Shown here: piece after piece, positions 21,157-31,498 of the stretch
How the letters are laid out: every line of letters starts with the position of its first letter
Numbering within the stretch: the first letter of the stretch is position 1
DNA from: Gloeophyllum trabeum ATCC 11539
Taxonomy: Eukaryota; Basidiomycota; Agaricomycetes; Gloeophyllales; Gloeophyllaceae
Length of the DNA stretch: 64,000 nucleotides
Direction: 5' to 3'
Assembly: GCF_000344685.1 (NCBI RefSeq)
Contig: NW_006920411.1
Coordinates: 690,311 to 754,310 of the forward strand
Position numbers and translations under genes: made by a program
The notes under the pieces: generated by a model
Database searches by the model: none
What the model was told of the DNA's origin: nothing
What the model saw: the letters and a program-made list of their open reading frames with translations, nothing else

Positions 21157-22462
21157 TGCCATCTTTCAACTGGCGGTGGCTCGTGCCGCTGCGACCTCGA
21201 ATCCGGATCCCGAACATCCCTCGACGGGGGGGCTTTCGTTTCGGGACCCGTCGCGCGGATTTGCAGGTCAAAAGAAAAAACAGCCCAAAAAACCCCGTCC
21301 TGACTGTCACATCAATCCATCTCCGTATCGTCCTCTCGTCGCGGCTTCCGATAGACTTCGTTGCTGGTACACGCCCTTCACGGAGGCCCGAGATCAGCGA
21401 CTATGCAATTCAGTAGACTCCTCTTCAGTTAATAAGCTCTTCAACACTCTCTTAGCATCTCTCGACATCTCCACCAGACAAGAGTACGGCTCTGGCCTGC
21501 TTCGCTTTGCTCAGTTTTGCGATGATCACAACATAGATGAAAATTCACGCATGCCGGCTTCAGAAGAATTATTATCAATATTTATTGCCGAACGTGCAGC
21601 GGGCCTTCGCAGTGACTCAGCGGCTCAAAATTGGCTCCAAGGCATACACTATTGGCACAAGATAAATGGCGCACCATGGTATGGTAATGAACTACTCAAA
21701 CAAACTCTCAAAGGGGTGCGCAAGATGGTTCCAGATTCTGCGAAGCGGGTCAAGAGACCGCCGGTGACGGTGGAGCATATGTGGGCACTCTGGCGGGGAC
21801 TTGACTTAACGAACTCGTTCGATGCCGCCGTGTGGGCGTGCGCCTGTACGGCCTTTCGTGGTTGCTGTCGGCTGGGGGAGTTAACAGTTCCCAGTAGAAA
21901 CAGCTTCGACGCTACCAAGCACGTAGCGCGCGGTACCTCCATTCGTTGGCAAACGTTACCAGGGAATGTACGGTCCGTTCATTTTCACATACCATGGACC
22001 AAGACCACACAGCACGAGGGTGCGGACATATCACTCACTGCCCGGGGGGACATCGATCCATGGTTTGCCATGCGCCAACATCTTCATGCCAACCATAACG
22101 TTCCCACGACAGCCCCCTTATTTGCATTCGAAACGTCCGCTGGCTCGTGGGCGCCCATGGTCAAGGATTGGTTCCTTATTCGCTGCCGCTCTATTTGGAC
22201 GACAGCCGGATTACAGGACGTCTTCGGGCACAGCTTCCGGATCGGTGGGACGACGGAGATGCTGCTAGAGGGCATATCACCGGAAGTGGTGGCTGCGCAG
22301 GGCCGGTGGAAGTCGATGGCTTTCATGTTATATTGGCGCAAGATAGAATCAATTCTCCCGCTTTTCGTATCACGTTCTTACACCCATTCTCGTATTCAAG
22401 CTGCCAACGATGGACTAGAGCACTTCCGGGTACGCAATGGACTACCGGTCACTAATGTATAG
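21149..22462 (+). CDS. Ngaro element tyrosine recombinase
   Basis: An intronless frame of 437 aa. The N-terminal half is a SAM-like core-binding domain (STRQEYGSGLLRF, WLQGIHYWHKI, LKGVRKM). The catalytic half has the tyrosine-recombinase residues in order: Arg241 in CCRLGELT, His361 and Arg364 in GHSFRIGGTTEML, Trp387 in QGRWKS and Tyr395 in LYWRKIE. The enzyme would integrate a circular cDNA by strand exchange at the A/B repeat junction, which explains the absence of a target duplication. Its ATG overlaps the RT stop (ATGAATAG), suggesting termination-reinitiation. All catalytic positions are intact. Confidence 0.88.
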   Translation: MNSAIFQLAVARAAATSNPDPEHPSTGGLSFRDPSRGFAGQKKKQPKKPRPDCHINPSPYRPLVAASDRLRCWYTPFTEARDQRLCNSVDSSSVNKLFNTLLASLDISTRQEYGSGLLRFAQFCDDHNIDENSRMPASEELLSIFIAERAAGLRSDSAAQNWLQGIHYWHKINGAPWYGNELLKQTLKGVRKMVPDSAKRVKRPPVTVEHMWALWRGLDLTNSFDAAVWACACTAFRGCCRLGELTVPSRNSFDATKHVARGTSIRWQTLPGNVRSVHFHIPWTKTTQHEGADISLTARGDIDPWFAMRQHLHANHNVPTTAPLFAFETSAGSWAPMVKDWFLIRCRSIWTTAGLQDVFGHSFRIGGTTEMLLEGISPEVVAAQGRWKSMAFMLYWRKIESILPLFVSRSYTHSRIQAANDGLEHFRVRNGLPVTNV

Positions 22463-22584
22463 CTTAACATATTGTACAATGCATTTGATATTGCCATGTA
22501 GGTCGAGTGTCCATCGCGAAGCTCTGGGTGGGGTAGTTTTCGCAAAAGGTCTCGAAAACCTTGCGTTAGAGCTTCGCTCTGGGT

Positions 22585-22862
22585 TGGAGGGTCAGTTTTC
22601 GAGACTGCAGTGTCTGACGGGAACTGTTCCAGCGCTCGGACTTCGGTTCTGTCCTCCTCGACGCGTCTCATCTCCGCAAATTCGGTCAGTTCGTTGCGCG
22701 CGTCGAGGCCTGCCCTCAAGTAGTCACGTGACCCAGCGGGACTCGGGCAGAACCGAAGTATCCCCCCAACCCACGAGAAATCATATACACATTGAGCGGG
22801 TTGGAACATTTGATTTCTCGTGTTTTCTATCTGCTTACAACTAGAGCGCACAAGAGGCAAGC
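22585..22862 (+). repeat. Ngaro split repeat B1
   Basis: 278 bp, matching B2 at 23064-23341 base for base on inspection. It starts 122 bp after the recombinase stop. It holds two inverted repeats: CTTCGGTTCTG/CAGAACCGAAG (22641-22651 and 22748-22758) and CACGAGAAATCA/TGATTTCTCGTG (22772-22783 and 22811-22822). Confidence 0.9.
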
Positions 22863-23027
22863 TAGTACACGCAGCATGAGCGAGCTTGCGAGCGGATGCT
22901 GCGTGGGAGTGCTTGCCACGAGAAAGCTGAGTAAGCAGACACGTGGGCGTCTAGACGCCCACCGTGCATTGGACGACGCGTACGCATCGTCGTCCCTTTG
23001 CATTCCCCTCTAGGCGAATTTTTCTCA
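22863..23027 (+). repeat. Ngaro split repeat A2
   Basis: 165-bp copy of A1, abutting B1 directly. The B1/A2 junction (AAGC|TAGTAC) should record the joined ends of the circular intermediate. A 36-bp C-rich spacer separates it from B2. Confidence 0.9.
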
Positions 23028-23063
23028 CCCACCCACCACATCCCTTTTTGTTTGCGGCAGCGC

Positions 23064-23341
23064 TGGAGGGTCAGTTTTCGAGACTGCAGTGTCTGACGGG
23101 AACTGTTCCAGCGCTCGGACTTCGGTTCTGTCCTCCTCGACGCGTCTCATCTCCGCAAATTCGGTCAGTTCGTTGCGCGCGTCGAGGCCTGCCCTCAAGT
23201 AGTCACGTGACCCAGCGGGACTCGGGCAGAACCGAAGTATCCCCCCAACCCACGAGAAATCATATACACATTGAGCGGGTTGGAACATTTGATTTCTCGT
23301 GTTTTCTATCTGCTTACAACTAGAGCGCACAAGAGGCAAGC
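23064..23341 (+). repeat. Ngaro split repeat B2
   Basis: 278-bp copy of B1 and right end of the element. Host DNA resumes with GTTGTGGTG after the terminal AAGC. Confidence 0.9.
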
Positions 23342-23597
23342 GTTGTGGTGTTTTGATAAAGACATGACCGCCACTATAATAACATTGCCGGCGGCTGTGG
23401 CCCGGCGGCAGCTGGAAAGTGACGAACGTTTTCACACGTTTGAAATCAAGATTGCGCTCTCGCAACCGGCGGCACATTGCAAGGGAAGAGGCTCAGACCA
23501 GACCAAAACATCGACGGTGCGTCCCCCGGCTGCGTGTGTTTCGGTCGCGACTAAATAATCCAAGTAACGTGAACTAGACGATTCATTCCTTCGCGCG

Positions 23598-24798
23598 ATG
23601 GAGTCCGGTGACTGGGAGAATGTCATGCAATACGTTTCAGAGCCGCTGGAGACAGACATCCTGCCGCACGGTGAGCCGAAGCCTGTCTCCGAGCTGGTCG
23701 CGCCGTTGTCCGCGCAGGTGCCTACGCCGCCGGTGCGTCGCCCTTTCGTCACGGCCAGGCTTGCCACACTGAGCTTGCCACACTTTCCTCTGCCACAGGA
23801 CTCGCAGACGGCCACGCCGAGCAGCGAAGACCCCGCGGAGAGCACGATCGTCTCCGTCTCAACGACCTTCTTCCCCGGAGCCAGCGTCGACCCTTTGCCC
23901 CCCGACCTCGTCCTGCTCTCCTCCGACACCGTCTTCTTCTACGTCCACACCCACCGCCTCCTCACCGCCTCGGAGAACGGCTTCCACTCGCTCCTCCCCG
24001 TCACGCCGCAGCAGCCCAGCAACGACGTCGGCCCCGTCCTCACCGTGCCCGAGCCCTCCGCCGTGCTCAACGTCCTCCTGCACACCATCTACCACATGTC
24101 CTGCGCCCACTACGCGCCGCCCTTCTCCGTCCTCGAGGCCGCCGTAGCCGCCATGCAGACGTACGGCGTCCCGCTGCGCGCGCACATCGCGCCGACGCTC
24201 CCGCTCTACCAGCACCTCCTCCTGCACGCGCCCCTCCTCCCGATCGCGCTCTACGCGCTCGCCGCCCAGCACGACCTGTACGAGCTCGCCGTCGCGACGT
24301 CCGCGCACCTGCTCTCCTTCGCGCTGCCCTCGCTCACCGACGACCTCGCGCGCCGCATCGGGCCCGTGTACCTCAAGCGCCTCTTCTTCCTCCACCTCGG
24401 CCGCGTCGACGCGCTCAAGCGCCTCCTGCTCCCCCCGCCCCAGCCGCACGGCCCGACCGCGTGGTGCGACGCCGTCGAGCAGAAGAAGCTGACGCGCGCG
24501 TGGGCGCTCGCGGCGGCGTACCTCGCGTGGGACGCGAGACCAGGTATACGATTCGTGCCCTCGTCGCACTGTATGCGCGTGCAGCTGACGGACTGTCCTG
24601 CAGATGTGTCGACCGCGACGATCGAGTCGGCGCTGAATCCGCTCGGGGAGCAGCTCACGTGCGATCTCTGCCGCCTGGCGCTGAAGGAGAGGATAAAAAG
24701 CCTGACCATCCAGTGGTCGGTAGTCAAGGTCAGCTACTTCCGTTCCTCGTCTCGCGGGTGAGAGAGGTGCTAAAGTCGGTCTCTAGAGGACCATTTGA
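23598..24798 (+). CDS. BTB/POZ-domain protein
   Basis: Three exons give 360 aa; introns are 24544-24603 and 24729-24786. After a Pro/Ser-rich lead of about 95 residues, PPDLVLLSSDTVFFYVHTHRLL and the following LTVPEPSAVLNVLLHTIYH match the BTB fold that basidiomycetes use in many single-domain proteins. Helices with QTYGVPLRAHIA and LAAQHDLYELA continue the pattern. The C terminus has a CDLCRLALKERI segment. BTB domains dimerise and often recruit cullin-3 ligases; the partner here is unknown. The last exon codes only RTI before TGA and is the least certain part. Insertion of the Ngaro-like element placed its B2 end 256 bp upstream of the ATG, so its promoter may be altered. Confidence 0.7.
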
Positions 24799-25364
24799 AT
24801 GCCGGTGGTATCCTCGATCTCCCCGTAAAGCAAGACGCTCCATCCACAGCAAGCCACACGTCACCGCCCCACCCAGCTCACTCCGATAGACCGGTCAGCA
24901 TTACCGCTGGCCCCCGCCACAATCTCTCTCCAAAAGCCCCGCAACGCAAGTTCCCATCCCCCGCAGCAGTCAGTGTACATTATCATCAAGCAAGCAACCA
25001 TCCACGAATTTCTTCTGTATAATACTTATCCCCGTCCCCTTCCCTTCCTCTTATTTTGCAATCCCTGCTTCTGCTCGCTGTTTCCGCGCTTCGCAGTCAT
25101 ATAAGCTTTACCCCCCCAAGTTCAACTTAAGTCCAATGTAGCGCTAACTTATTATCTCTATATAAACGCCACTGAGATCCGTGTATATCTTGTACTTCTT
25201 TCCCTCCCGCTTTAGCGAGTCACTTCAAATCAGATTGAGAGTATTTCGAACTCGTTATTGATTGCATATGCATCCCGAACTTGGGAGCGACGGACATTGA
25301 AAGCATGCATGCGTAGGTATGTACAATACGTGTATGATGGTGATAACACGGGGTGATGAGGAGG
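24799..25364. other. Convergent intergenic region
   Basis: 3' flanks of the BTB gene (plus) and MOB1 (minus). Pyrimidine-rich and without a supported frame. Confidence 0.5.
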
Positions 25365-26484
25365 TCACCGCTTGTCCTCGGCGAGGATGGCGTCGTTCAG
25401 CTCGTCCAGGGGCGCGAGCTCTTTCTTGTCGATCAGGTCGAACTGCAAATCGCGTCAATATCATAGCACAGCTCATACATTCCAGTCGAACGAACATGCC
25501 TCGTGCACGAACAGGAAGAAATGCCGGTAGCTGGTGTTCAGATGCGCTTCGGGGTGGACTGTCAGGAACTGCACCTTGAAGGAAGGGACGACGACACGGA
25601 CGCACCCTCGATGCCCAGCGCGCATATGTGGTCGAAGTGGTTGCTGTACAGGTGCGCGTACACGCGGAACAGCCGCCGGATGATCGTGCGCACCGTGTCG
25701 CGGAAGCCCCGCGGGAACGGCACGCCTGCACGTCGCGAAACTCAGAGTAAGGAAACGAGAGCGGTCGAGGAGGGGGAAGGGGCGGGGGGCTCACGCACCG
25801 ATCTTGTTGGGGAAGATCGCCTCGTCGTCCAGGATGCCCTGCGCCCAGTTCATGAGCGCGTCGACGTACTCGGGCGCGGGCAGCTTGGTCGGCCGGCGGT
25901 ACTTCACGCCGTCTTCCCACAGGTATTCGTAGCTGCCAAGCGGGTGAGTAGGTATAGCGGGAAGGGCGGTGAGACTGAGACTGACCGTGGGCCGGCGGAC
26001 ATGATCGGGCACTGGCGAGATGTATCGTGAAGGGTCAACACGCTTGGATGCCGCACGGGACACACGCACCTCCTGAGGGGTACAGAACTCGGTGACGGTC
26101 CCGTAGAGCATGTTCAGGTGGTTGAAGAAGTCCACCGCTGGGCCATATCAGCTACCATTACCCATAATATACATACCGTGTTGAGTGCCTGCGTACCGTG
26201 GACAGCTAACCACTCATTCTCGTCCTCCCCCTCCGGCAGCTGCACCGCCAGCCTCAGATTGCCCGATCCCTATCCCATTGAGCCTCCTTCCCTCTCTCAT
26301 TTTATCGCAAGAGAACTCACCAGCGTCGCCTCAGCATACTTGCGCAGCTGGTACTGCTTGGTGCCCTCGGGCACGTCCTTCCTGGGCTTGAACGTCCGCG
26401 TCTTCCCGCTTCCAGCGCGCAAGTCAGGTGGGCCACTCTGGCCGAGGTCGAGTGAAATGCTCACAGGCCAAAGAATGAAGACAT
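25365..26484 (-). CDS. MOB1: MOB kinase activator 1
   Basis: Multi-exon gene starting with the mini-exon MSSFFGL at 26484 and ending EDKR before the TGA at 25365-25367. The protein has about 215 residues, the usual family length. Hallmarks in order are TRTFKPRKDVPEGTKQYQL, NEWLAVHAVDFFNHLNMLYG, TEFC/PQECPIMSAGPRYEYLW, FPNKIGVPFP, YSNHFDHI and LNTSYRHFFLFVHEFDLI. The two cysteines and two histidines of the Mob1 zinc site are present. MOB1 activates NDR/LATS-type kinases (Dbf2/Sid2) in mitotic exit and septation at the spindle pole and division site. The intron after PQE is followed by a 26-nt exon coding CPIMSAGPR. At least six introns, all short. Confidence 0.92.
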
Positions 26485-26797
26485 GCTCGGGGTGGTATGT
26501 AGGATGAGAGGGGTATCAAGTTGAAGACTGAAGTCTGAAGCTGCAGTACACAGTACAAGGTGAACTGTATGCAACTGAGAGCTGAAGCTGAAGCGTCCGA
26601 ATCGGTGATACCCGCATATACAGGGGGTGGCTATGCTATGTTAGTAGATAATGGAATCATCTGTGCTGGATGCCTGCTCTCGCATGCCGGCGTTTATGGT
26701 CTTGATCAAGAGTCTATGCTTCGCAAAGCCAATGCTCTGTGCAGAATCGTACTCGGGAGCTATGCTAAGAGTACTTTTGGGATATTGAGGCTCTACT
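26485..26797. other. MOB1 upstream region
   Basis: 313 bp between the MOB1 ATG and the inverted-repeat element. It should hold the MOB1 promoter. No core element was identified. Confidence 0.4.
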
Positions 26798-27274
26798 GGA
26801 TGACTTCCCGTAACGCTAAATCGCTATTTTTTCTAAAATTTCGTCCCTAAATCCCTAAAATCTGGCCCCGATGTGATCGTGCCGGGATGCCGAATTGTCA
26901 CGCTTTCCATGGTAACGTTTTGTTGATGGCGGTCGTCAAGCAAAGGCGTCTCTAAATCCTGGACTTTACAGAGGGGTCCCTACCCCTCTGTAAAATGCTG
27001 AACGTCTCTAAATCCTCGCTTAGAGTCGGCTAACACTCACTTAGCGTCGGCTAGCATTGATGCCTCGTGAGCGCCTCCATATTTGGATGAATCTCGTGCT
27101 TCTTCGCTCCAGCAGCGTCCTGCGTCTCGCAGCAGCGAAGTGTCCCCACGGTTTAGAGACCATCTCTATTTCCCCATATTTATCCCATCAAAATCGATCA
27201 CTCGGTGTGACCACTTCGCTGACAACGCCTTAGAAATAGGGAAAATAAGGATTTAGCGTTACGGGAAGTCATCC
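26798..27274. mobile_element. Non-autonomous TIR DNA transposon (MITE-like), copy 2
   Basis: 477 bp with a perfect 24-bp inverted repeat that starts GGATGACTTCCCGTAA, like copy 1 at 17-463. ACT borders both ends (26795-26797 and 27275-27277). Its interior has TCTCTAAATCC words and a 13-bp-arm hairpin (26965-26977 with 26982-26994). No transposase frame. It lies upstream of MOB1. Confidence 0.82.
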
Positions 27275-27572
27275 ACTGTCCGCCAGAGTGTCTCGAAAAA
27301 TCTCCCGGGAGATGTCGATGAGTAAGCTCGACGTCCGGTAGGAAAAGACCCATGATTTCCAGATCCCGGAAGAAAGGGAGCGCAGGCGGAGCAATGGTCC
27401 CCGGAGGTTTGCTATGGCTCGGGCATGCGATCGGACAAGGGCACATCGGTTCTCCCTGGCTCTATCCACATACTATTGCGTCATAACCAGTTTAGACTGT
27501 GTTATATAAGCCAGAAAGCTCTGGGTACCCGGGCAGTTACCCTCTCAAAGCCAACGCTAGCACTCTACCGCA

Positions 27573-28581
27573 ATGCCAGGACGTATCCTCTTCGTATTCA
27601 CGTCGTGCAACAAGACCTTGACCGGCGGAAACACCGTAAGTCGAGAGCAGTGCTGACAATCGCTTCTTTGTCTTATCCGCCGTTCCTTTGTCCAGGGCTG
27701 GTACCTCCCCGAGGCCGCGCACCCTTACTACACTCTCGCCCCGCATTACACCATCGATTTTGCCGCTCCCCAGGGGCCCAACCCGCCCGTCGATGAGAGC
27801 AGCGTCCAGGTACGCCGGATCCATAGGAAAACGTCACATCACCTCGGCTAATCCCTCGGCCAACCAGAACTTCAAGGACGACGAGAGCCAGAAGTTCTTG
27901 TCGGACCCGACCGTGCGCAAGAAGCTCGAGGGCGCCAAGAAGCTCTCAGAGGTCAACGTAGACGACTACGACGCCGTCTTCTACGTTGGCGGACACGGGC
28001 CCGTCATCGACCTAGCCACTGACCCTGTGAACATCAAGCTCGCCAGTGAGGTGAGTGCATTGGTACTCGGTAATCTCACTCACTGACGGAAATGCGCCAT
28101 GTAGTTCTATCGCAAGGGCAAGCTTACCGCCGCCGTGTGCCACGGGCCAGCGTGAGTCTTCCGCACGTATGTGGAATGAAAGAGCAGTGAACTGACATTG
28201 AGAGACAGTGCCCTGGTTGGCGCGACGGACTCTGAGGGCAAGTCGATCTTCGAGGGCAAGGCCGCCACAGGGTTCTCTAACGCGGAGGAAGAACAAGCTG
28301 GGAAGGTCAAGGTTAGTGGCATCAGTACGAAGCCTCTTGACGGAAGCCTGATGTCTCTCCAGGATGTGCCCTTCCTCCTTGAGGATAAGATCAAAGCTCT
28401 GGGCGGAAAGTACGAAAGCGCCGAGCCATGGCAGGTAAGTTGGGTTGTTTATATCAAGTCACCGAGGTTACTCAGATTATCATAGCCCAAATTCGTCATT
28501 TCTGGACACCTATACACTGGTCAGAACCCAGCATCTGCCAAACCATTGGCAGAAGCCATCCTGGCGGGGTTGAAAGGGTAA
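27573..28581 (+). CDS. DJ-1/PfpI family protein, HSP31-like
   Basis: Seven exons give 225 aa; introns are 27636-27695, 27810-27867, 28051-28104, 28152-28208, 28312-28362 and 28435-28485. The fold is class I glutamine amidotransferase-like. GWYLPEAAHPYY carries the conserved Glu, VFYVGGHGPVIDL is the oxyanion-side loop, and AAVCHGPAALVGA holds the nucleophile Cys in the elbow with its neighbouring His. SGHLYTGQNPASAKPLAEAI closes the protein. HSP31-like members act as glutathione-independent glyoxalases, converting methylglyoxal to lactate, and as stress chaperones in the cytosol. Which activity applies here is inferred from family only. Length and motif order are complete. Confidence 0.88.
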
Positions 28582-28743
28582 AGTTGGATAAGAAGTGAAC
28601 CAAATGTAACATCACCTTTGAAACTGTAACTTGCAATATAAAATCACAAGTTCTTAGCAGAAAGACCGAGACCTGGGCGTTCCGCAGTCTATTCCGCGAG
28701 CGCAGTACTGTACACGGGAGGATCGACGATTACTTACAACACG

Positions 28744-29686
28744 TCAGATATATGCAACGGACATGATCCAGCCCTTTTTAAGCGTGAAGCCGTCCAAGGC
28801 TTCTTTCGCCACCGTGGCGAGTTCCGGCGAGTCGAACAGGACCTGCGCCATCTTTACCTTCTGCCCGGCCGCATTAGGCTGGGGCGCAGGCACCACGTGT
28901 GTGGACTGGAAGCCCTGATACCTGATATACACGCCGATTGAGACATATCAGGATAGGCACGCAGGAGATAGTACGCACTGCTGGAATAGGACGGATAGTA
29001 CGTCGTCTGTGACTTCTTGCGGGAGATTTGTACATAGTAGGCGCGCGGAGGGCAGACTGACGGCTGGAGGGACGGCTGTGGACATTTGAGAGGGTTGAAG
29101 CGAAGGGTGATAGGGACGGCACGCACCTTGCTTGCTCCCCCCCTCTTCATCGTCTTCGATCTCCATCTCTTCGCCATCTTCGTCATCAGCTTTTTCCTTC
29201 TTTGACGCCCTCTCGTCGACATTCATATCGTCCTCCCGGGCCCGCTTGTCCGAAGCAAGTGTCGCATTGTGCACTGCCGCGGCCACTGGAGGGATGAAGT
29301 TGGGATCCTCCCTCCGCAGAGTGGCGTACGACTTTGACTTCGCATAATGGATACGCTGCGACGCGGAAGAGGAAGAAGAGCGCGTCTACCGTTCAGCCCC
29401 GCATGACCCGCGTGCAAAAGCGACGAACCATCGGCTTGTCATAGAACACCATCCCCTCGCACGCGCGCATCGCCGCCGTCGCGCCCGCGAGGTCGCTGAA
29501 CACCAGGAACGCCTGCCCGCGCATTTTCGCGCCCTTCTGCGCGACGACGTCGATGACCTTGCCGTACGTCGTGAACAGCGCGAACAGCTGGTGCCGCAGC
29601 TCCTCCTTGTTCACCTTGTCATTGAGGTTGTTGATGTAGAGCGTGTTGTTGGGCTGCGTGCCATGGTCGCCGGCGGAGGAGCTCAT
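28744..29686 (-). CDS. U1A/U2B''-type spliceosomal RNA-binding protein
   Basis: Two RRM domains separated by an acidic linker. RRM1 begins NTLYINNLNDKVNKEEL (RNP2) and continues YGKVIDVVAQKGAKMRGQAFLVF (RNP1), then KPMRIHYAKSKSYATLR, the diagnostic U1A/U2B'' signature. The linker holds KKEKADDEDGEEMEIEDDEE. RRM2 begins RLLCTNLPQEV and ends KKGWIMSVAYI. Introns follow KPM and EGGSK and lie within RRM2. In fungi a single such protein often serves U2 (Msl1) or both U1 and U2 snRNPs; which applies cannot be decided here. It is divergently arranged with the ceramide synthase gene. Confidence 0.88.
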
Positions 29687-30171
29687 CGTAATTAGTACAG
29701 AGGGCAGCGGAGGTGCAGCGCCGATTCGCCCGGCCGTTTCCGGTCGTTTGGTGTTTCAAGAAATGGGGACTTCGCGTCGAAAGACACGTTCGTGGCGTTA
29801 CAGCTCACGCAAAAATTCCTCCCTTTGAAGTTGGCTTGGTCGTTGCGGACGCGTCAAACTCAAGCTCTCGTTGTCGGGAACGTCAGGCGCGTTCAGGAGA
29901 GCCCTCTCTATCGACGCTCGCTGCGCTCCTTGCTGGCGCAATTTACTTCGGGTACCGAATACCAATACCCCCGCGTCGAGGTATTCAGGACTTCGACTGC
30001 TCGATATATCCCTACTGGGTGTGTGCTCTAGATAATAGAAAACGCTCGGGACAGGTGAGTATAACGTGCACTATTAATACAAAACGCGATCTCCTGAGCG
30101 ACGGGGGCTGCGCAGAATCAGTCCACTTTCCATGATAATTACTGCAACGACCCAGTGACAAGAAGAACAAC
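29687..30171. promoter_or_regulatory. Divergent promoter region, U1A-like gene and ceramide synthase
   Basis: 485 bp between two start codons pointing away from each other. It should serve both genes. No TATA box was recognised. Confidence 0.5.
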
Positions 30172-31498
30172 ATGAACGTCCAGCAAATGCCCCAGTGGCT
30201 TCCGTCTTTCGTCGCTCCATTCCTTACCCTGTCCTATCCCGTCGATAGACCGGCAAACCCGGACTCCTTCCCCAATTCCTCCTATTATTCCACGGGTCCT
30301 CTAGATGCTTGCTTCATCGTGTCCTGTATCATCTTCATGGCGGGATTCCGGGACGCTCTGCGACTGGGAGTGTTCGAGCCTTTTGCAAGGTGGCAGCTGA
30401 CAAGGGGTAGAAGGCGGCACTCCATCCCGGAGAAGGATGCCTTGAAAAGTGAAAAGCAAAGTTTGAACGGCAACGGTGCTCACCAGAACGGGTCCAGTCT
30501 GATCCAGGAGGCCAACGGCCACGACGTGGGAGATCTTGCATCCTATTCGTTAACGAGCAAAGAGGAACAGAAGATTACTCGGAGCGTCCTCCGCTTTGCC
30601 GAGCAAGGCTATTCATGGGTATACTGGACCTTCTCGTGGTGCCTCGGCATGGTGAGTGGTCTGTGCATAGCTTAGTTGTTGACTTTGATCATACCCCAGT
30701 ACGTCTACATGAACCTGCCCACTGAGGTTTTCAACCCCACGGCCGCCTGGGAAAACTATCCTCATGTCCCGCTGCCCGGTCCAGTTAAGGCCTTGTATTT
30801 GATCCAAGCTGCATTTTATATCCATCAAGTATTAGTGCTCAATGCCGAGGCCCATAGAAAGGACCACTGGCAAATGATGACCCACCATGTCATCACAATT
30901 GGCTTGATCCTCCTCAGTTACTACTACAATTTCAACCGCATCGGCTGCATGATAATGGTCATTATGGACTGGTGCGACATAGTGTTTACGGTGCGTGAAA
31001 CGCGATCCTGCTTGGACTGGAATTGATTGAACTCAGATGCTTCGCAGCTGGCGAAAATGTTCCGATACCTAGAGATGTCCACCGCGTGCGACGTTGCCTT
31101 CGTATTCTTCCTGCTTTCATGGTTTATGACTAGACACGTTCTATTCATTTACGTGCTCAAATCCACGTACTATGATCTCCCGAGGGTCGTGTCGTTTGAC
31201 TGGAAGCCTGAGCAAGGGTATCGCTTTGTCTACAGCACTTATGTGATCTTCAATTCGCTGCTGTTCGCGCTCCAGGTATGGTCTCTGGTCCCAGGCGTAC
31301 ATTTCGTTGCCCTGACTCTGCCTACAGATCATTCAGATTCTGTGGGCATTCATGATCTGCCGCGTAGCCTGGCGTGTCGTCACTGGCAAGGGTGCCGAGG
31401 ACGAAAGAAGCGATGATGAAGGGTAAGTATCACCGGGTTCTTGCGTGTTTGTTAGCTTAATCCTCTACAGTGAGCCAGGCGGGAAAAAGCGTCGCTAA
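30172..31498 (+). CDS. LAG1: Ceramide synthase (TLC domain)
   Basis: Five exons give 373 aa; introns are 30652-30699, 30991-31047, 31276-31327 and 31423-31470. The protein has about six hydrophobic spans. The Lag1 signature HRKDHWQMMTHHVITIGLIL supplies the His pair of the active site. SYYYNFNRIGCMIMVIMDWCD and LAKMFRYLEMS follow, both typical of the TLC domain. It N-acylates sphingoid bases with very-long-chain acyl-CoA in the ER membrane. The tail ends GKKRR, close to a dilysine-like ER retrieval signal. The loop between the first spans (residues about 85-125) is hydrophilic and variable. Confidence 0.9.

Larger units (their letters stand above)
17461..23341 (+). mobile_element. Complete Ngaro-like (DIRS-superfamily) tyrosine-recombinase retrotransposon
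   Basis: The 5.88-kb element has three genes in the order gag, reverse transcriptase/RNase H, tyrosine recombinase. Its ends are split direct repeats rather than LTRs: A1 (17461-17625) at the left, then B1 (22585-22862), A2 (22863-23027) and B2 (23064-23341) at the right. Both A copies and both B copies look identical by eye. There is no target-site duplication, as expected for circle integration by a tyrosine recombinase. No integrase, protease, methyltransferase or LTR was seen. All three frames are open once one intron is removed. The element lies 60 bp after the DBP8 stop and 256 bp before the BTB-gene ATG, on the same strand. The Ngaro group is known from basidiomycetes; this copy seems young and possibly functional. 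Confidence 0.9.

Noticed and set aside
22964..23558. Frames crossing from A2 into B2 and from B2 into host flank.
   Set aside because: They arise from reading through the retrotransposon repeats and mix element with host sequence; no independent gene is supported.
23859..24569. 236-codon minus-strand frame opposite the BTB gene.
   Set aside because: It is a shadow of the strongly biased third-position GC of the plus-strand exon; its translation is mostly Glu, Arg, Val and Gly.
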